64,000 nt of DNA from JAQIBY01 sp051747965. GTDB lineage: Bacteria; Bacteroidota; Bacteroidia; Bacteroidales; ML635J-15. Under the pieces are notes generated by a model that was not told where the DNA came from, searched no databases, and saw only the letters and a list, made by a program, of their open reading frames with translations. The position numbers and the translations under genes were made by a program. Below, piece after piece: positions 51,375 to 60,148 of this stretch. The stretch lies in the NCBI GenBank assembly GCA_051747965.1, contig JBNJGS010000001.1, positions 41,422 through 105,421 on the forward strand. Reading direction: 5' to 3'. The first letter of the stretch is position 1. Each line of letters starts with the position of its first letter.

Positions 51375-52133
51375 ATGAAACAAAGTACAGGCATCATATT
51401 ACTATTCATCACGATTCTGGCAGCCCTGATTTTTCAGGCTTGCAATGATCCCAAACAAGCAGGGGAGGAAATTCTAACTTCAAGCAATTCACTGCTTGAA
51501 GCTCAGAATGCAGCCATGGCTGATAGTGTGCTGACAGAAGATGAGATAACTGATCTCATTGAACAAAGGACAGATCTCCGGACATTGCTAAAATCCACTC
51601 TGGATGATACGAACGAGAAAGAAAGGGTTCAACTTTGCAAATATCTGTCTTCCCACATGTATGAGACTGAAAGGGCATGGAAACAATCCAACCGCCACCT
51701 GTTTTATCCCGAGGGTACCAGTAAGTATATTCTGCGGTGTCAGAAATTCAAGCCATTATATCAGGATTGCAAAAGTTGGAGGAAACTGGCCTCACGCATT
51801 TTTTTCAGATCCATACGCGGTACAGCACAAGGAGCTATGGCAGTACAGTACGATTTGGCCAGGAAGCAGGTCAGGGCTGCACAAGACGGTGAAATAACAG
51901 ATGAAGAAATTGACAGCATTATTTATGCATTTAAGCGCAGCATGAGCACCTATCAGAATATATATAACAACATCAGTGAAAATGACAAGCTGGTGAATGA
52001 ATTTGAAAAGGAGCTGGCTGATATTGAGCAGCGTTTTGCAGAAATGAATAAAGCTGACAGAGCCATGCTGGTGGAAAGTAAAAACTACGACAGGCTCAAA
52101 GATGCCATGGAAAAAGCCATGTATGATGAATAG
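51375..52133 (+). CDS. Lipoprotein of unknown function (2), related to its neighbour
   Basis: This lipoprotein of 252 residues has the lipobox FQAC (Cys23). It carries the short helical motif of the preceding gene twice: DSVLTEDEITDLIEQRTDL near residue 54 and GEITDEEIDSIIYAFKRSM near 174. Between them is a basic, Cys-containing segment (YILRCQKFKPLYQDCKSW) whose two cysteines could form a disulphide in the periplasm. The rest is helical. Function is unknown. It lies nine bases after the first lipoprotein gene and is followed by a 412-base gap with an inverted repeat. Confidence 0.82.
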   Translation: MKQSTGIILLFITILAALIFQACNDPKQAGEEILTSSNSLLEAQNAAMADSVLTEDEITDLIEQRTDLRTLLKSTLDDTNEKERVQLCKYLSSHMYETERAWKQSNRHLFYPEGTSKYILRCQKFKPLYQDCKSWRKLASRIFFRSIRGTAQGAMAVQYDLARKQVRAAQDGEITDEEIDSIIYAFKRSMSTYQNIYNNISENDKLVNEFEKELADIEQRFAEMNKADRAMLVESKNYDRLKDAMEKAMYDE

Positions 52134-52290
52134 ATCCTTCGGGCAGTCTGGTAAAATTTCTGTTTAACAAAGCGGTCTCTAAGTTTTGGCAGGGCTGCAT
52201 GATTTTGGAAAAACTATTTACTACCGGATATTTCTTTTTTCACCCCTCACCTGAAATCAAACACAAGCATCCCTGCAGCCCGACGGAGAC
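52134..52290. other. AT-rich intergenic stretch before the inverted repeat
   Basis: Together with the flanks of the inverted repeat and the SOD promoter this makes a 412-base gap without a gene. An open frame of 76 codons (52199-52429) crosses it, but it runs through the palindrome, has no family resemblance and no start context. I see no other element in this part. Confidence 0.6.
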
Positions 52291-52398
52291 GGATACCCTG
52301 CTGCACTGCAGGGAAGGATTTTGCGCTGTGACAGGAGTGGACGACAGAAACTCCCTGTCACAGCAATGCAAAACCTGCCGTGCAGTGCAGGAGGTAGC
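52291..52398. repeat. GC-rich imperfect inverted repeat, arms of about 47 bases
   Basis: The left arm (52291-52337) and right arm (52351-52398) pair through three blocks: CTGCACTGCA, TTTTGC and GCTGTGACAGG, separated by small mismatched gaps, around a 13-base loop. Each arm can also fold on itself (e.g. CCCTG...CAGGG). The element is much richer in G and C than the flanks and has no T tract, so it is not a normal terminator. It could be a REP/MITE-like element or a structured RNA. Confidence 0.8.
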
Positions 52399-52511
52399 AG
52401 GCGGAGGCGGAGAACAAGCCACCGGATAGCCTGAATGCACTTCTGCTGCCCTCCTATAAGTCACACTTGTCAAGCTCAGAGCCGGTTTAAACATTTTTCG
52501 GGTACATGTGT

Positions 52512-52542
52512 TATATTGGTACATTAATTAGAAACATTCTAA
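52512..52542 (+). promoter_or_regulatory. Candidate promoter and PerR-like box of the SOD pair
   Basis: TATATTGG (52512-52519) is a one-mismatch -7 box. TTAGAAACATTCTAA (52528-52542) is a perfect 6-3-6 inverted repeat. It also fits a 7-1-7 PerR-type layout with one mismatch, and lies directly on the expected transcription start, three bases before the first ATG. Confidence 0.5.
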
Positions 52543-52545
52543 ATT

Positions 52546-53334
52546 ATGGCTATGAAACACATGAAATTATTACTACTACCCATTTTGCTGGTGGGAATTA
52601 TTTCCTGCGAATCAGGAGATAAAACCGAGAAGGAAAAAACATCACATTCAGAGAAAGAAACATCTTCCATCAGTGTAAAAGCTGATGATGTGCCGGACTC
52701 CCCTTATGCCTTTGGTGATTTGCCTTATTCTGCAGATGCTTTGGAACCCCATATTGATGCAGAAATCATGAGATTGCATTATGGCAAGCATCACAAAGGA
52801 TATTACAAGAAATTTTTGAATGCCATAGAAGGCAGCTCAATTGAAGGAGAGGAATTGTCGGTAATTTTTTCGAAGATAGACAATCACGATGCTTCGGTGC
52901 GCAACAATGCAGGAGGTTATTACAATCACTGGGTATTTTGGCACAACATGTCACCTGAAGGAGGTGGTGAGCCCGGATCCGCATTAAAAGCAGCCATTAG
53001 CGATGCTTTTGGCAGTATGGACAATTTTTTCTCTGAGTTCAACACCGCAGCAAAGAGTCAGTTTGGCAGTGGCTGGGCCTGGTTGATAATGGATGAAAAC
53101 GGTGAGTTAATGATTACCAACACGCCAAATCAGGACAATCCCCTCATGAACACAAGTGATTATCAGGGATATCCTTTGTTGGCCATTGATGTCTGGGAAC
53201 ACGCATATTATCTTCAGTATAAGAATGAGCGTGGCAGTTATATTGAAGCTTTTCGTCATGTAATTGACTGGGAAGAAGTAAGCAGACGTTATCAGATGGC
53301 ACTGGAAGGCAAGCATTACATACCACACAAATAA
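52546..53334 (+). CDS. Lipoprotein superoxide dismutase (Fe/Mn family)
   Basis: This SOD of 262 residues has a lipoprotein signal (LVGIISC, Cys21), so it is probably anchored on the periplasmic or outer face. A Lys/Glu/Ser-rich tether of about 35 residues follows, then the SOD fold. The metal ligands are all present: His78 in LHYGKHHKGYY, His128 in YYNHWVFW, Asp215 and His219 in IDVWEHAYY. Gln196 in PNQDNP is the manganese-type or cambialistic second-sphere residue. The ATG at 52546 abuts the operator-like repeat; Met3 or Met6 may be the true start and would leave the signal intact. A cytosolic SOD follows after 35 bases. Confidence 0.93.
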   Translation: MAMKHMKLLLLPILLVGIISCESGDKTEKEKTSHSEKETSSISVKADDVPDSPYAFGDLPYSADALEPHIDAEIMRLHYGKHHKGYYKKFLNAIEGSSIEGEELSVIFSKIDNHDASVRNNAGGYYNHWVFWHNMSPEGGGEPGSALKAAISDAFGSMDNFFSEFNTAAKSQFGSGWAWLIMDENGELMITNTPNQDNPLMNTSDYQGYPLLAIDVWEHAYYLQYKNERGSYIEAFRHVIDWEEVSRRYQMALEGKHYIPHK

Positions 53335-53369
53335 AATATTGTTACATTTTAAAAAATACAGGAGAAATT

Positions 53370-53999
53370 ATGTTACACGATAAGATTAAAGAAGTAGAGT
53401 TTCCCGAACTGGGATATGATTACAATGCACTGGAGCCCAATATAGATGCACAGACAATGGAGTTGCATTACACCAAGCATCACAAAGGCTACTACACCAA
53501 ATTGCAGAATGCAGTAGAGAACACGGATACCGCAGATAAAAGCCTTGCCGTGGTATTTAAAAACATCAGTAATTATCCGGCAGGTGTGAGAAACAATGGT
53601 GGCGGACATTACAACCACAGTTTATTCTGGAGTGTAATGAGTCCAGATGGTGGTGGTAAACCTTCAGGCAAGCTAATGGATGCCATTGAGTCGGCTTTTG
53701 GTTCTTTTGACAGTTTCAAAGAGAAGTTTGAAACCGCAGCCAAGGGACGATTTGGTTCCGGCTGGGCCTGGCTGGTGGTAAAAGACAACAAGCAACTGGC
53801 AGTTACTGACACGCCAAACCAGGACAACCCGCTAATGGACACAGTTGATACAAAAGGGATGCCTGTATTAGCACTTGATGTCTGGGAGCATGCCTATTAC
53901 TTAAAATACCAGAATCGTCGTCCGGATTACATTTCAGCTTTCTGGAATGTAGTTGACTGGGATGCAGTATCAAAGCGATATGAAAAAGCCATATCATGA
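53370..53999 (+). CDS. Cytosolic superoxide dismutase (Fe/Mn family)
   Basis: This SOD of 209 residues has no signal peptide and turns superoxide into hydrogen peroxide and oxygen in the cytosol. Metal ligands are His33 in LHYTKHHKGYY, His83 in HYNHSLFW, and Asp170 and His174 in LDVWEHAYY, with Gln151 in PNQDNP as the manganese-type second-sphere residue. It is clearly related to the lipoprotein SOD just upstream; the pair look like a duplication that put one copy outside the cytosol. It ends at a bidirectional terminator. Confidence 0.95.
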   Translation: MLHDKIKEVEFPELGYDYNALEPNIDAQTMELHYTKHHKGYYTKLQNAVENTDTADKSLAVVFKNISNYPAGVRNNGGGHYNHSLFWSVMSPDGGGKPSGKLMDAIESAFGSFDSFKEKFETAAKGRFGSGWAWLVVKDNKQLAVTDTPNQDNPLMDTVDTKGMPVLALDVWEHAYYLKYQNRRPDYISAFWNVVDWDAVSKRYEKAIS

Positions 54000-54015
54000 T
54001 AACAAAACAATGATT

Positions 54016-54055
54016 AAAAAAACCTGCATAAACCAAAGATTATGCAGGTTTTTTT
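54016..54055. terminator. Bidirectional terminator
   Basis: AACCTGCATAA (54021-54031) pairs perfectly with TTATGCAGGTT (54040-54050). The stem has A runs on the left and T runs on the right, so it can stop both the SOD transcript and the convergent adhesin transcript. Confidence 0.9.
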
Positions 54056-54065
54056 GTCTGATTTT

Positions 54066-57000
54066 TTAATAAACCACCGTTACAATGCCTGTGTACGGCT
54101 CGCTACCGTTGTTCAGGTTGATGAGGTACATATAGCTTCCTGCAGGAACATATTTGCCATTTTTGTTTCTGCCATCCCAGGGCTCTTCGCCGGGATGTGC
54201 TTCGTACAGTTTTTGTCCCCAGCGGTTAAAGACTTTTATCATGTATTTATCGAACATTTCAATGTTTTCAATAATCCAGGTATCGTTGTTATCATCGGCA
54301 TTTGGAGTAAACGCGTTGGGAATACGCAGGCAATCAACCGGGTTATCCATCAGGGTAATTGAATTCAATTTGTATTCACAGTCATTGGCATCCAGTACAC
54401 GGATATTATAACTTCCCTGCTCAAGGTTTTCAATGTATGGCAGCGGATAGGGAATATCTTCAACAAAATATCTGTAAGGCTGTGTTCCTCCCTCCACTTC
54501 CAGTACGATATATCCATCACTGCTTCCAATGCAGGACGGGTCGTCATATGTAAAATCCACAGATAATGGCTGAGGCTGATTGATGCTGGCGATTGTATCC
54601 ATGGCACAACCCTGTGCATCTGTAACAGTCAGTTCATACACACCTTCTCCCAGGCCATCAGCAACAGAATCAGTTGCCACCTGATTTCCATGAGCAGACC
54701 ATGCAAAATAATATGGTTTTGTCCCCCCGTGAGGCCTTGCAGTGAGCACTCCATCCGAAGCTTCGTAGCATGACACATTTTGAACATGAATATCCATATA
54801 CAAGGAGGAAACCGGTTCATATACAAAAACACTATCACGGGCCTGGCATCCCTCATCATCAGTCAAGGTAAAACTGTACCAGCCGCCGTTCAAATCTGCG
54901 ATAGAAGGTCCGTTATGCCCGTTAGACCACAAGCATACAACAGGCTGTGCCCCACCGGATATATTGAGGGAGACGGCACCATCTTCGCTACCGTGGCATG
55001 TGACACTATCAATGTTAGCATCATAATCTATGGGTTCCGGGTCTGTCAGAAGGTAGCTGTTTGTTCCGGTACATCCACGGTCATCTGTTACAGTAACCTG
55101 ATAATTACCTGCAGATAAGCTACTGATTGGATTGTTTGTCAGATTTCCGGGATTCCACAAATAAGTTTGTGGTTCCACACCCTCTCCACTGGCTGACAGA
55201 ATTCCGTCGGAATCACCATGGCATGATACAGGCTCGACAAGGTCAATGCTTACATCAACATTTCCGCTGGTTTCCACTGTCATGGTACTGGTATTGCTAC
55301 AGCCATTGGAATCTTCAACAGTAATGCTGTAAGTACCGGCTGACACCTCAGTTAAGACAGGAGCATTGACAGGGGAGTTATCCCATTGATAAGTATATGA
55401 ACCACTGCCTCCGGATACAGATACACCGCATGAACCCGGGGCATTTGTCTGGCACTGCACATCGCTGACACTTTCTGTCAGAACAATTTCATCAGGCTGG
55501 GTAATATTTTCACTGGCAATCGTCTCGCAGCCATTATCATCTGTAACAGTAATGGTATAAGTACCTTCTGACAATCCTGAAATTGAAGGGACATCATCAC
55601 CTGTATTCCAGCTCCAGACATAATCCCCCCCTGTCGTACCGCCGGCAGCGCTTGCTGTAAGGCTTCCGTCATCAGTACCATAACAGGTAAGATGCTGTAT
55701 ATCTTCAAATGAGACGATGAGTTCCGGAGGTTCGATTAGCGTGATATCAGTGGAATTTTCACAGGCATATGCATCCTGCACGCTTACAACATAGGTTCCG
55801 GCACTCAGATTTGAATATGTATTTCCGTTGCTCATATCCGGCCAGGTAAAAACCGGTGAATCAGCAGAGCTACTGACCTGTATATTCCCATCGGAATCAC
55901 CAAAGCACAGAGGATCATTTGCGCTTACTATGCTGATATCCGGTTCCGGATGTACTTCAACATCCGTCTGATCGGTGGCTGTACATGTTCCTGTACTGTT
56001 TTGATAAGTAATGGTATGTGTACCCTCACCAGCCAGGCCGGGATCAAATTCTCCGCTTGAAGTATCAGCGATTCCGTTTCCAGACCATGTTCCTCCTGCA
56101 GAGGCTGCGGTAAGAAAAACAGTGGGATCGTTGATACAATAATCGCTTGCAGATGTAATGGTGGGATCCGGGGCATTTTCCACTGTGATGCTTTCAGAGT
56201 CGATATCTGAACATTCACCGTTGATAATTTCGTATGTAATGAGGTAGTTTCCGGCACTTACTGCACCCGGATCAAACGCACCAGTAGCAGGGTCGGTTAT
56301 TCCTGAACCGGACCAGGTTCCCCCAGCGCTTGCAGCCGTTAGTGTTACCGGACTGTCGGATGTACAAAACGGGCCTGCGGGGTCGATGGTGGCATCAACT
56401 GCAGCATACACATGGAATGTTTCTGCATCACTGTCAATGCAAGCACCCGAACCAATTACATAAGAAATTGTAATTTCTCCGGACCCGGCGGCAGCGGGAT
56501 CAAATTCTCCGGTTGAAGCATCTGCAATACCGGGGCCCGACCAGGTACCTCCGGCATCAGCAGCAGACATAAAGACAATTCCGTCTGAAGCACACATATC
56601 TGCCTGTGGGCTGATGGTAGCATCCAGGGCATCATCCACGTGGATGGTTTCCGTGTCGCTGTCAGCGCAGGGGCCGGGTAAAGTATAGCTTATCACATGA
56701 TCTCCGGTGCCGGCAAGAGCGGGGTCAAATTCGCCTGTGGTTGCATCGGCAATACCGGTACCTGACCAGGTTCCACCTGCATCAGCAGCGCTAAGGTTCA
56801 CTGAGGAACCAGTAGAACAGAACGGACCTGCAGATGAAATGCTTGGATCTCCTCCAGCGTCAGTTACTACTGAGACAGAAGCACAGGATGTTGTATTGCA
56901 ATCGCCTTCATAGCGAATGTAGTATGTTGTATTTCCTGAGGGAGTTACACTCAGGTTGTTCCCGCTGCCAACTGCAGTACCACCACAGGAAGATTCGTAC

Positions 57001-59933
57001 CATTGGGCAGTAGCACCTGTGCCGGCAGTTCCACCCGCAAAGCTAAGCACAACGGGATCACCGAGGCAGACCGTATCAGGTGAAGCGGATGCAGATGAAG
57101 GCGCTGTGGAGTTTGATTTTACTGTTACGGTAACAGATGCGCAAGCGGTTGTATTACAACTACCTTCTGCCCGCACATAATAAGTTGTTGTGCTTGTTGG
57201 GGAAACAGATATACTTGTACCCGAACCCAGGGATGTTCCTCCGCAGGATTCGGTATACCATTCCCAGGAAGCTCCGGGTTCCAGACTGCCGCCAATCACA
57301 GAAATCGTTGAAGAAGAGCCCGAACAAATGGCTGCGGGTGTTGCGTCAGCGTCTGTTGGGGCAACAGAGCCCGGATCAACGGTAAGTGTGACACTTTCAC
57401 ATACAGATGTAATACATGCATTATTGTAGTTCACATAGTATGTCTCTGATGATGTCAAAGTCTGTGACACTGTTAAGGGGTTTCCTGTGCCAAGAAGTGT
57501 TCCCCCGCAACTACCGGTATACCAATAAACATCACTGCTTGCCGGGGAGCCTCCATAGGCTGTCAGTGTAATATCTGTTGGTGTTCCCGAGCAGACTTCA
57601 GTTGGACTGACTGCTGCAGAATCCGGTCCTTCAGCGTTCAGGTAATGATGAAAAACAGCAGCTCCTGTACAGGATCCACCATCAACATACTGATATCCGC
57701 CGCCGGCATTTGACAAGCCATTGAATTTTCCGGCCAGATACAGGTATACGCTATCGTTTGTTGGCTCTCCAATGTCAAAGCCACTGTATCCTGAATATCC
57801 TCCGGAAAAGCCGTAATAACTTAACCAGGCCAAATAATCGTTATCCATAAGCTGTGCAAGCAGAATGTTGGAAGAAGTGCCTGCCATGGTCTGGTTATAA
57901 TAATCAGCATGAGTGATTGTTGATAGCCCTACAGGATTCTGCTGCCCGCATATCCACAAATTGTTATGAGAATCTTTTTTTAATTTTTTCATGCTTGTGT
58001 AATCCGGGCCTCCGAAAAAGGTTGCATAAACAACCGTTCCCGCGGTATTCACTTTAAAGAGGTAGCCATCCTGCGTACCAGCCTCATTGGCAGTAATGTT
58101 TGTTCCATCATTGATTGTTCCGTCGTAATAAGTACATGCATCGCCCGGATCAACGACAGGAAAATCAGCGCTGTAGGTATGGCCTGTCATATACATATTG
58201 CCGTCTGCATCAAGTTCAGTATCGCCATTTGCAGCACCTATATTGATTTTATCAAATCCGGCACCACCAATGTAGCCACCCCATGCAGGAACAGGTTGAT
58301 TGGAGGCATCAAATTTCATATAGAACAAATCATTGGCTCCCTGATTGGTATATCCATCTGTAATCAATTCAGATACAAAGGGGGTTGAGGAGCTCCACAT
58401 TTCATCACCTGCAATATAGAATTCGCCGGTATTTTGATCAATCGCGATATCACAAGCTCTACCTGTGTACGTATCTGCTGCGACTCCTGGCAGCCAAGTT
58501 GCCCAGGTCAATGCTCCGGCAGCAGAAAATTCCATAATAAAGCTGGTGGATGTAGAAGTTCCGCTTAAACTTCCCTGATATCCGGATCCAGAGGGGATAC
58601 CACTGGAATATGTGGGATAACCTCCTGATTTACCCACCATCACAATATTTTTGCTGGCATCGAAATCAATATCAAAAACTTCGAGTTTAGCACCAATATC
58701 GAGATATGTAGCCCATTGTCTTGTATTATCCGGAAGAAATTTCAGCAGGTAGCCACGTGTACCAGAGCTCTGGGAATCGTCCCATCCCTGATAGAAGGCT
58801 CCTGTCCAGTTTTGCAAAGGGAAATCGCCGGAAGCCATGCTAAATTCTTTTTGACTTGTTCCTGCAATGAACAAATTATCATCCTGGTCAATACCAACAG
58901 CACCGTTCACATCATCGTCTCCTGAACCACCGTACAAACATGTCCACAAGAGTGCTCCGTTGGGTCCGAACTTAGAGATAACGATATCATTATTTCCTGT
59001 CACTGTACCATAGGTTATTGTTGTTCCGGCGCTATTGAGATAATCAGCTACATCCTGAGCATCGGGGCTCCATTCCCAATCAACCACATAGTATTCTCCT
59101 GATGAATTGGAAACCATTTCTCCCCAGGTTCCGTAACCATTGTATTCCAGAGAACTTGCCCAGAACAAACCCGGATCAATAATCAGTTTTTGTTGCTCAT
59201 TATATTCAGCCACATCAAATTTCACACTGCTTTCTTCAAGAACATAACTTGTTTCAATATCACGTTCTCCAGAAAAAGATACAGGGGCTTTGTCCTTGAA
59301 AACAAAATTACCTGAGGTAAATTCCACTTGATTATCTTTATTTACATGTATGTCTTCAACACCCTGCCAGTTCAAATTTATTACAGATGGGTCACCACCC
59401 GGCTGAACAATAAATTCATATTTTAGTACAGAGTCATCCTGATAAAAGACCATATCAATATCCGGATAAATATTTTTGTACTTTACCTGATTAAAAGATT
59501 TAACTTCCAGTAAGCCATCCGGACAATGGGGTAAATAAAAATCATGTTTAATTTTTGTATCTGTTTCACCCCGGATGTCAATGTTTGTATCTGCATTTTC
59601 AAAATACAAATCAAAACGATGCTGGCTTGTGACCGCTGCAAGTTTTTTTGCCAGATTATCATCCCCCCGTTCTTTTGCTTCCAGGGATTTCTCATTTTCT
59701 TCGTAATCAATTTCACGTGTAACAAAGACAACTCTGTCCTGCAGGAAATATGCATACACATTGTTATGATTATAGTAATACTTCACGCCGTCAAATCCCT
59801 TAATCTGGCCTTCATTTTTGATAAATGTTTGTGTTTGGGATTTCTGTTCTTGTCCTGTTGCGATATTTGTCAGATAAGACAAAGTGGTAAAAACGCAAAA
59901 CACGAGGAATACACGGGTATAACTTTTTTTCAT
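54066..59933 (-). CDS. Giant mosaic surface protein with T9SS type B sorting domain
   Basis: This exported protein has 1955 residues. After a signal peptide (ending at NIATGQ) comes an N-terminal domain of about 240 residues (FIKNEGQIKGFDGVKYYY, then YPDIDMVFYQ). A beta-propeller (SBBP-type) region of about 530 residues follows (NDIVISKFGPNGALLWTCLYGGSGDD). Next come three Ig-like units with WY(T/E)xSCGGT, four repeats with GGTWSGxGI, and about seven SprB-type repeats (e.g. CHGDSDGILSASGEG). It ends in a type B sorting domain (AFTPNADDNNDTWIIEN, VFNRWGQKLYEA). It should be secreted by T9SS and displayed. It is separated from the SOD gene by a bidirectional terminator. Adhesion is inferred from architecture. 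Confidence 0.9.
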   Translation of the reverse strand: MKKSYTRVFLVFCVFTTLSYLTNIATGQEQKSQTQTFIKNEGQIKGFDGVKYYYNHNNVYAYFLQDRVVFVTREIDYEENEKSLEAKERGDDNLAKKLAAVTSQHRFDLYFENADTNIDIRGETDTKIKHDFYLPHCPDGLLEVKSFNQVKYKNIYPDIDMVFYQDDSVLKYEFIVQPGGDPSVINLNWQGVEDIHVNKDNQVEFTSGNFVFKDKAPVSFSGERDIETSYVLEESSVKFDVAEYNEQQKLIIDPGLFWASSLEYNGYGTWGEMVSNSSGEYYVVDWEWSPDAQDVADYLNSAGTTITYGTVTGNNDIVISKFGPNGALLWTCLYGGSGDDDVNGAVGIDQDDNLFIAGTSQKEFSMASGDFPLQNWTGAFYQGWDDSQSSGTRGYLLKFLPDNTRQWATYLDIGAKLEVFDIDFDASKNIVMVGKSGGYPTYSSGIPSGSGYQGSLSGTSTSTSFIMEFSAAGALTWATWLPGVAADTYTGRACDIAIDQNTGEFYIAGDEMWSSSTPFVSELITDGYTNQGANDLFYMKFDASNQPVPAWGGYIGGAGFDKINIGAANGDTELDADGNMYMTGHTYSADFPVVDPGDACTYYDGTINDGTNITANEAGTQDGYLFKVNTAGTVVYATFFGGPDYTSMKKLKKDSHNNLWICGQQNPVGLSTITHADYYNQTMAGTSSNILLAQLMDNDYLAWLSYYGFSGGYSGYSGFDIGEPTNDSVYLYLAGKFNGLSNAGGGYQYVDGGSCTGAAVFHHYLNAEGPDSAAVSPTEVCSGTPTDITLTAYGGSPASSDVYWYTGSCGGTLLGTGNPLTVSQTLTSSETYYVNYNNACITSVCESVTLTVDPGSVAPTDADATPAAICSGSSSTISVIGGSLEPGASWEWYTESCGGTSLGSGTSISVSPTSTTTYYVRAEGSCNTTACASVTVTVKSNSTAPSSASASPDTVCLGDPVVLSFAGGTAGTGATAQWYESSCGGTAVGSGNNLSVTPSGNTTYYIRYEGDCNTTSCASVSVVTDAGGDPSISSAGPFCSTGSSVNLSAADAGGTWSGTGIADATTGEFDPALAGTGDHVISYTLPGPCADSDTETIHVDDALDATISPQADMCASDGIVFMSAADAGGTWSGPGIADASTGEFDPAAAGSGEITISYVIGSGACIDSDAETFHVYAAVDATIDPAGPFCTSDSPVTLTAASAGGTWSGSGITDPATGAFDPGAVSAGNYLITYEIINGECSDIDSESITVENAPDPTITSASDYCINDPTVFLTAASAGGTWSGNGIADTSSGEFDPGLAGEGTHTITYQNSTGTCTATDQTDVEVHPEPDISIVSANDPLCFGDSDGNIQVSSSADSPVFTWPDMSNGNTYSNLSAGTYVVSVQDAYACENSTDITLIEPPELIVSFEDIQHLTCYGTDDGSLTASAAGGTTGGDYVWSWNTGDDVPSISGLSEGTYTITVTDDNGCETIASENITQPDEIVLTESVSDVQCQTNAPGSCGVSVSGGSGSYTYQWDNSPVNAPVLTEVSAGTYSITVEDSNGCSNTSTMTVETSGNVDVSIDLVEPVSCHGDSDGILSASGEGVEPQTYLWNPGNLTNNPISSLSAGNYQVTVTDDRGCTGTNSYLLTDPEPIDYDANIDSVTCHGSEDGAVSLNISGGAQPVVCLWSNGHNGPSIADLNGGWYSFTLTDDEGCQARDSVFVYEPVSSLYMDIHVQNVSCYEASDGVLTARPHGGTKPYYFAWSAHGNQVATDSVADGLGEGVYELTVTDAQGCAMDTIASINQPQPLSVDFTYDDPSCIGSSDGYIVLEVEGGTQPYRYFVEDIPYPLPYIENLEQGSYNIRVLDANDCEYKLNSITLMDNPVDCLRIPNAFTPNADDNNDTWIIENIEMFDKYMIKVFNRWGQKLYEAHPGEEPWDGRNKNGKYVPAGSYMYLINLNNGSEPYTGIVTVVY

Positions 59934-60094
59934 AACACGGCTTTAGTATTAGACATCAATCACAGTCTGAGACAAACAAAAAATGTTTGTAATCATACTA
60001 TCTGAAAACTCTCTCCTCTTCAAATTTAACACAAAAAGGGACATCATCAAATGTCGAAAGACAAATAAATACCAGACATGCAAAATGAAATAGT

Positions 60095-60123
60095 AAAAAG
60101 GGGCTTACCATACGGCAAACCCC
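60095..60123 (-). terminator. Terminator of the second giant adhesin
   Basis: On the minus strand GGGGTTTGCC pairs with GGTAAGCCCC around GTAT, allowing one G-T pair, followed by five T. It lies about 25 bases after the stop codon of the SprB-repeat protein. Confidence 0.8.
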
Positions 60124-60148
60124 TCAATACATATAGATGATAATCACT

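Noticed and set aside
52199..52429. Open frame of 76 codons between the lipoprotein and SOD genes
   Set aside because: It runs straight through the palindrome, shows no family signature and has no plausible start context.
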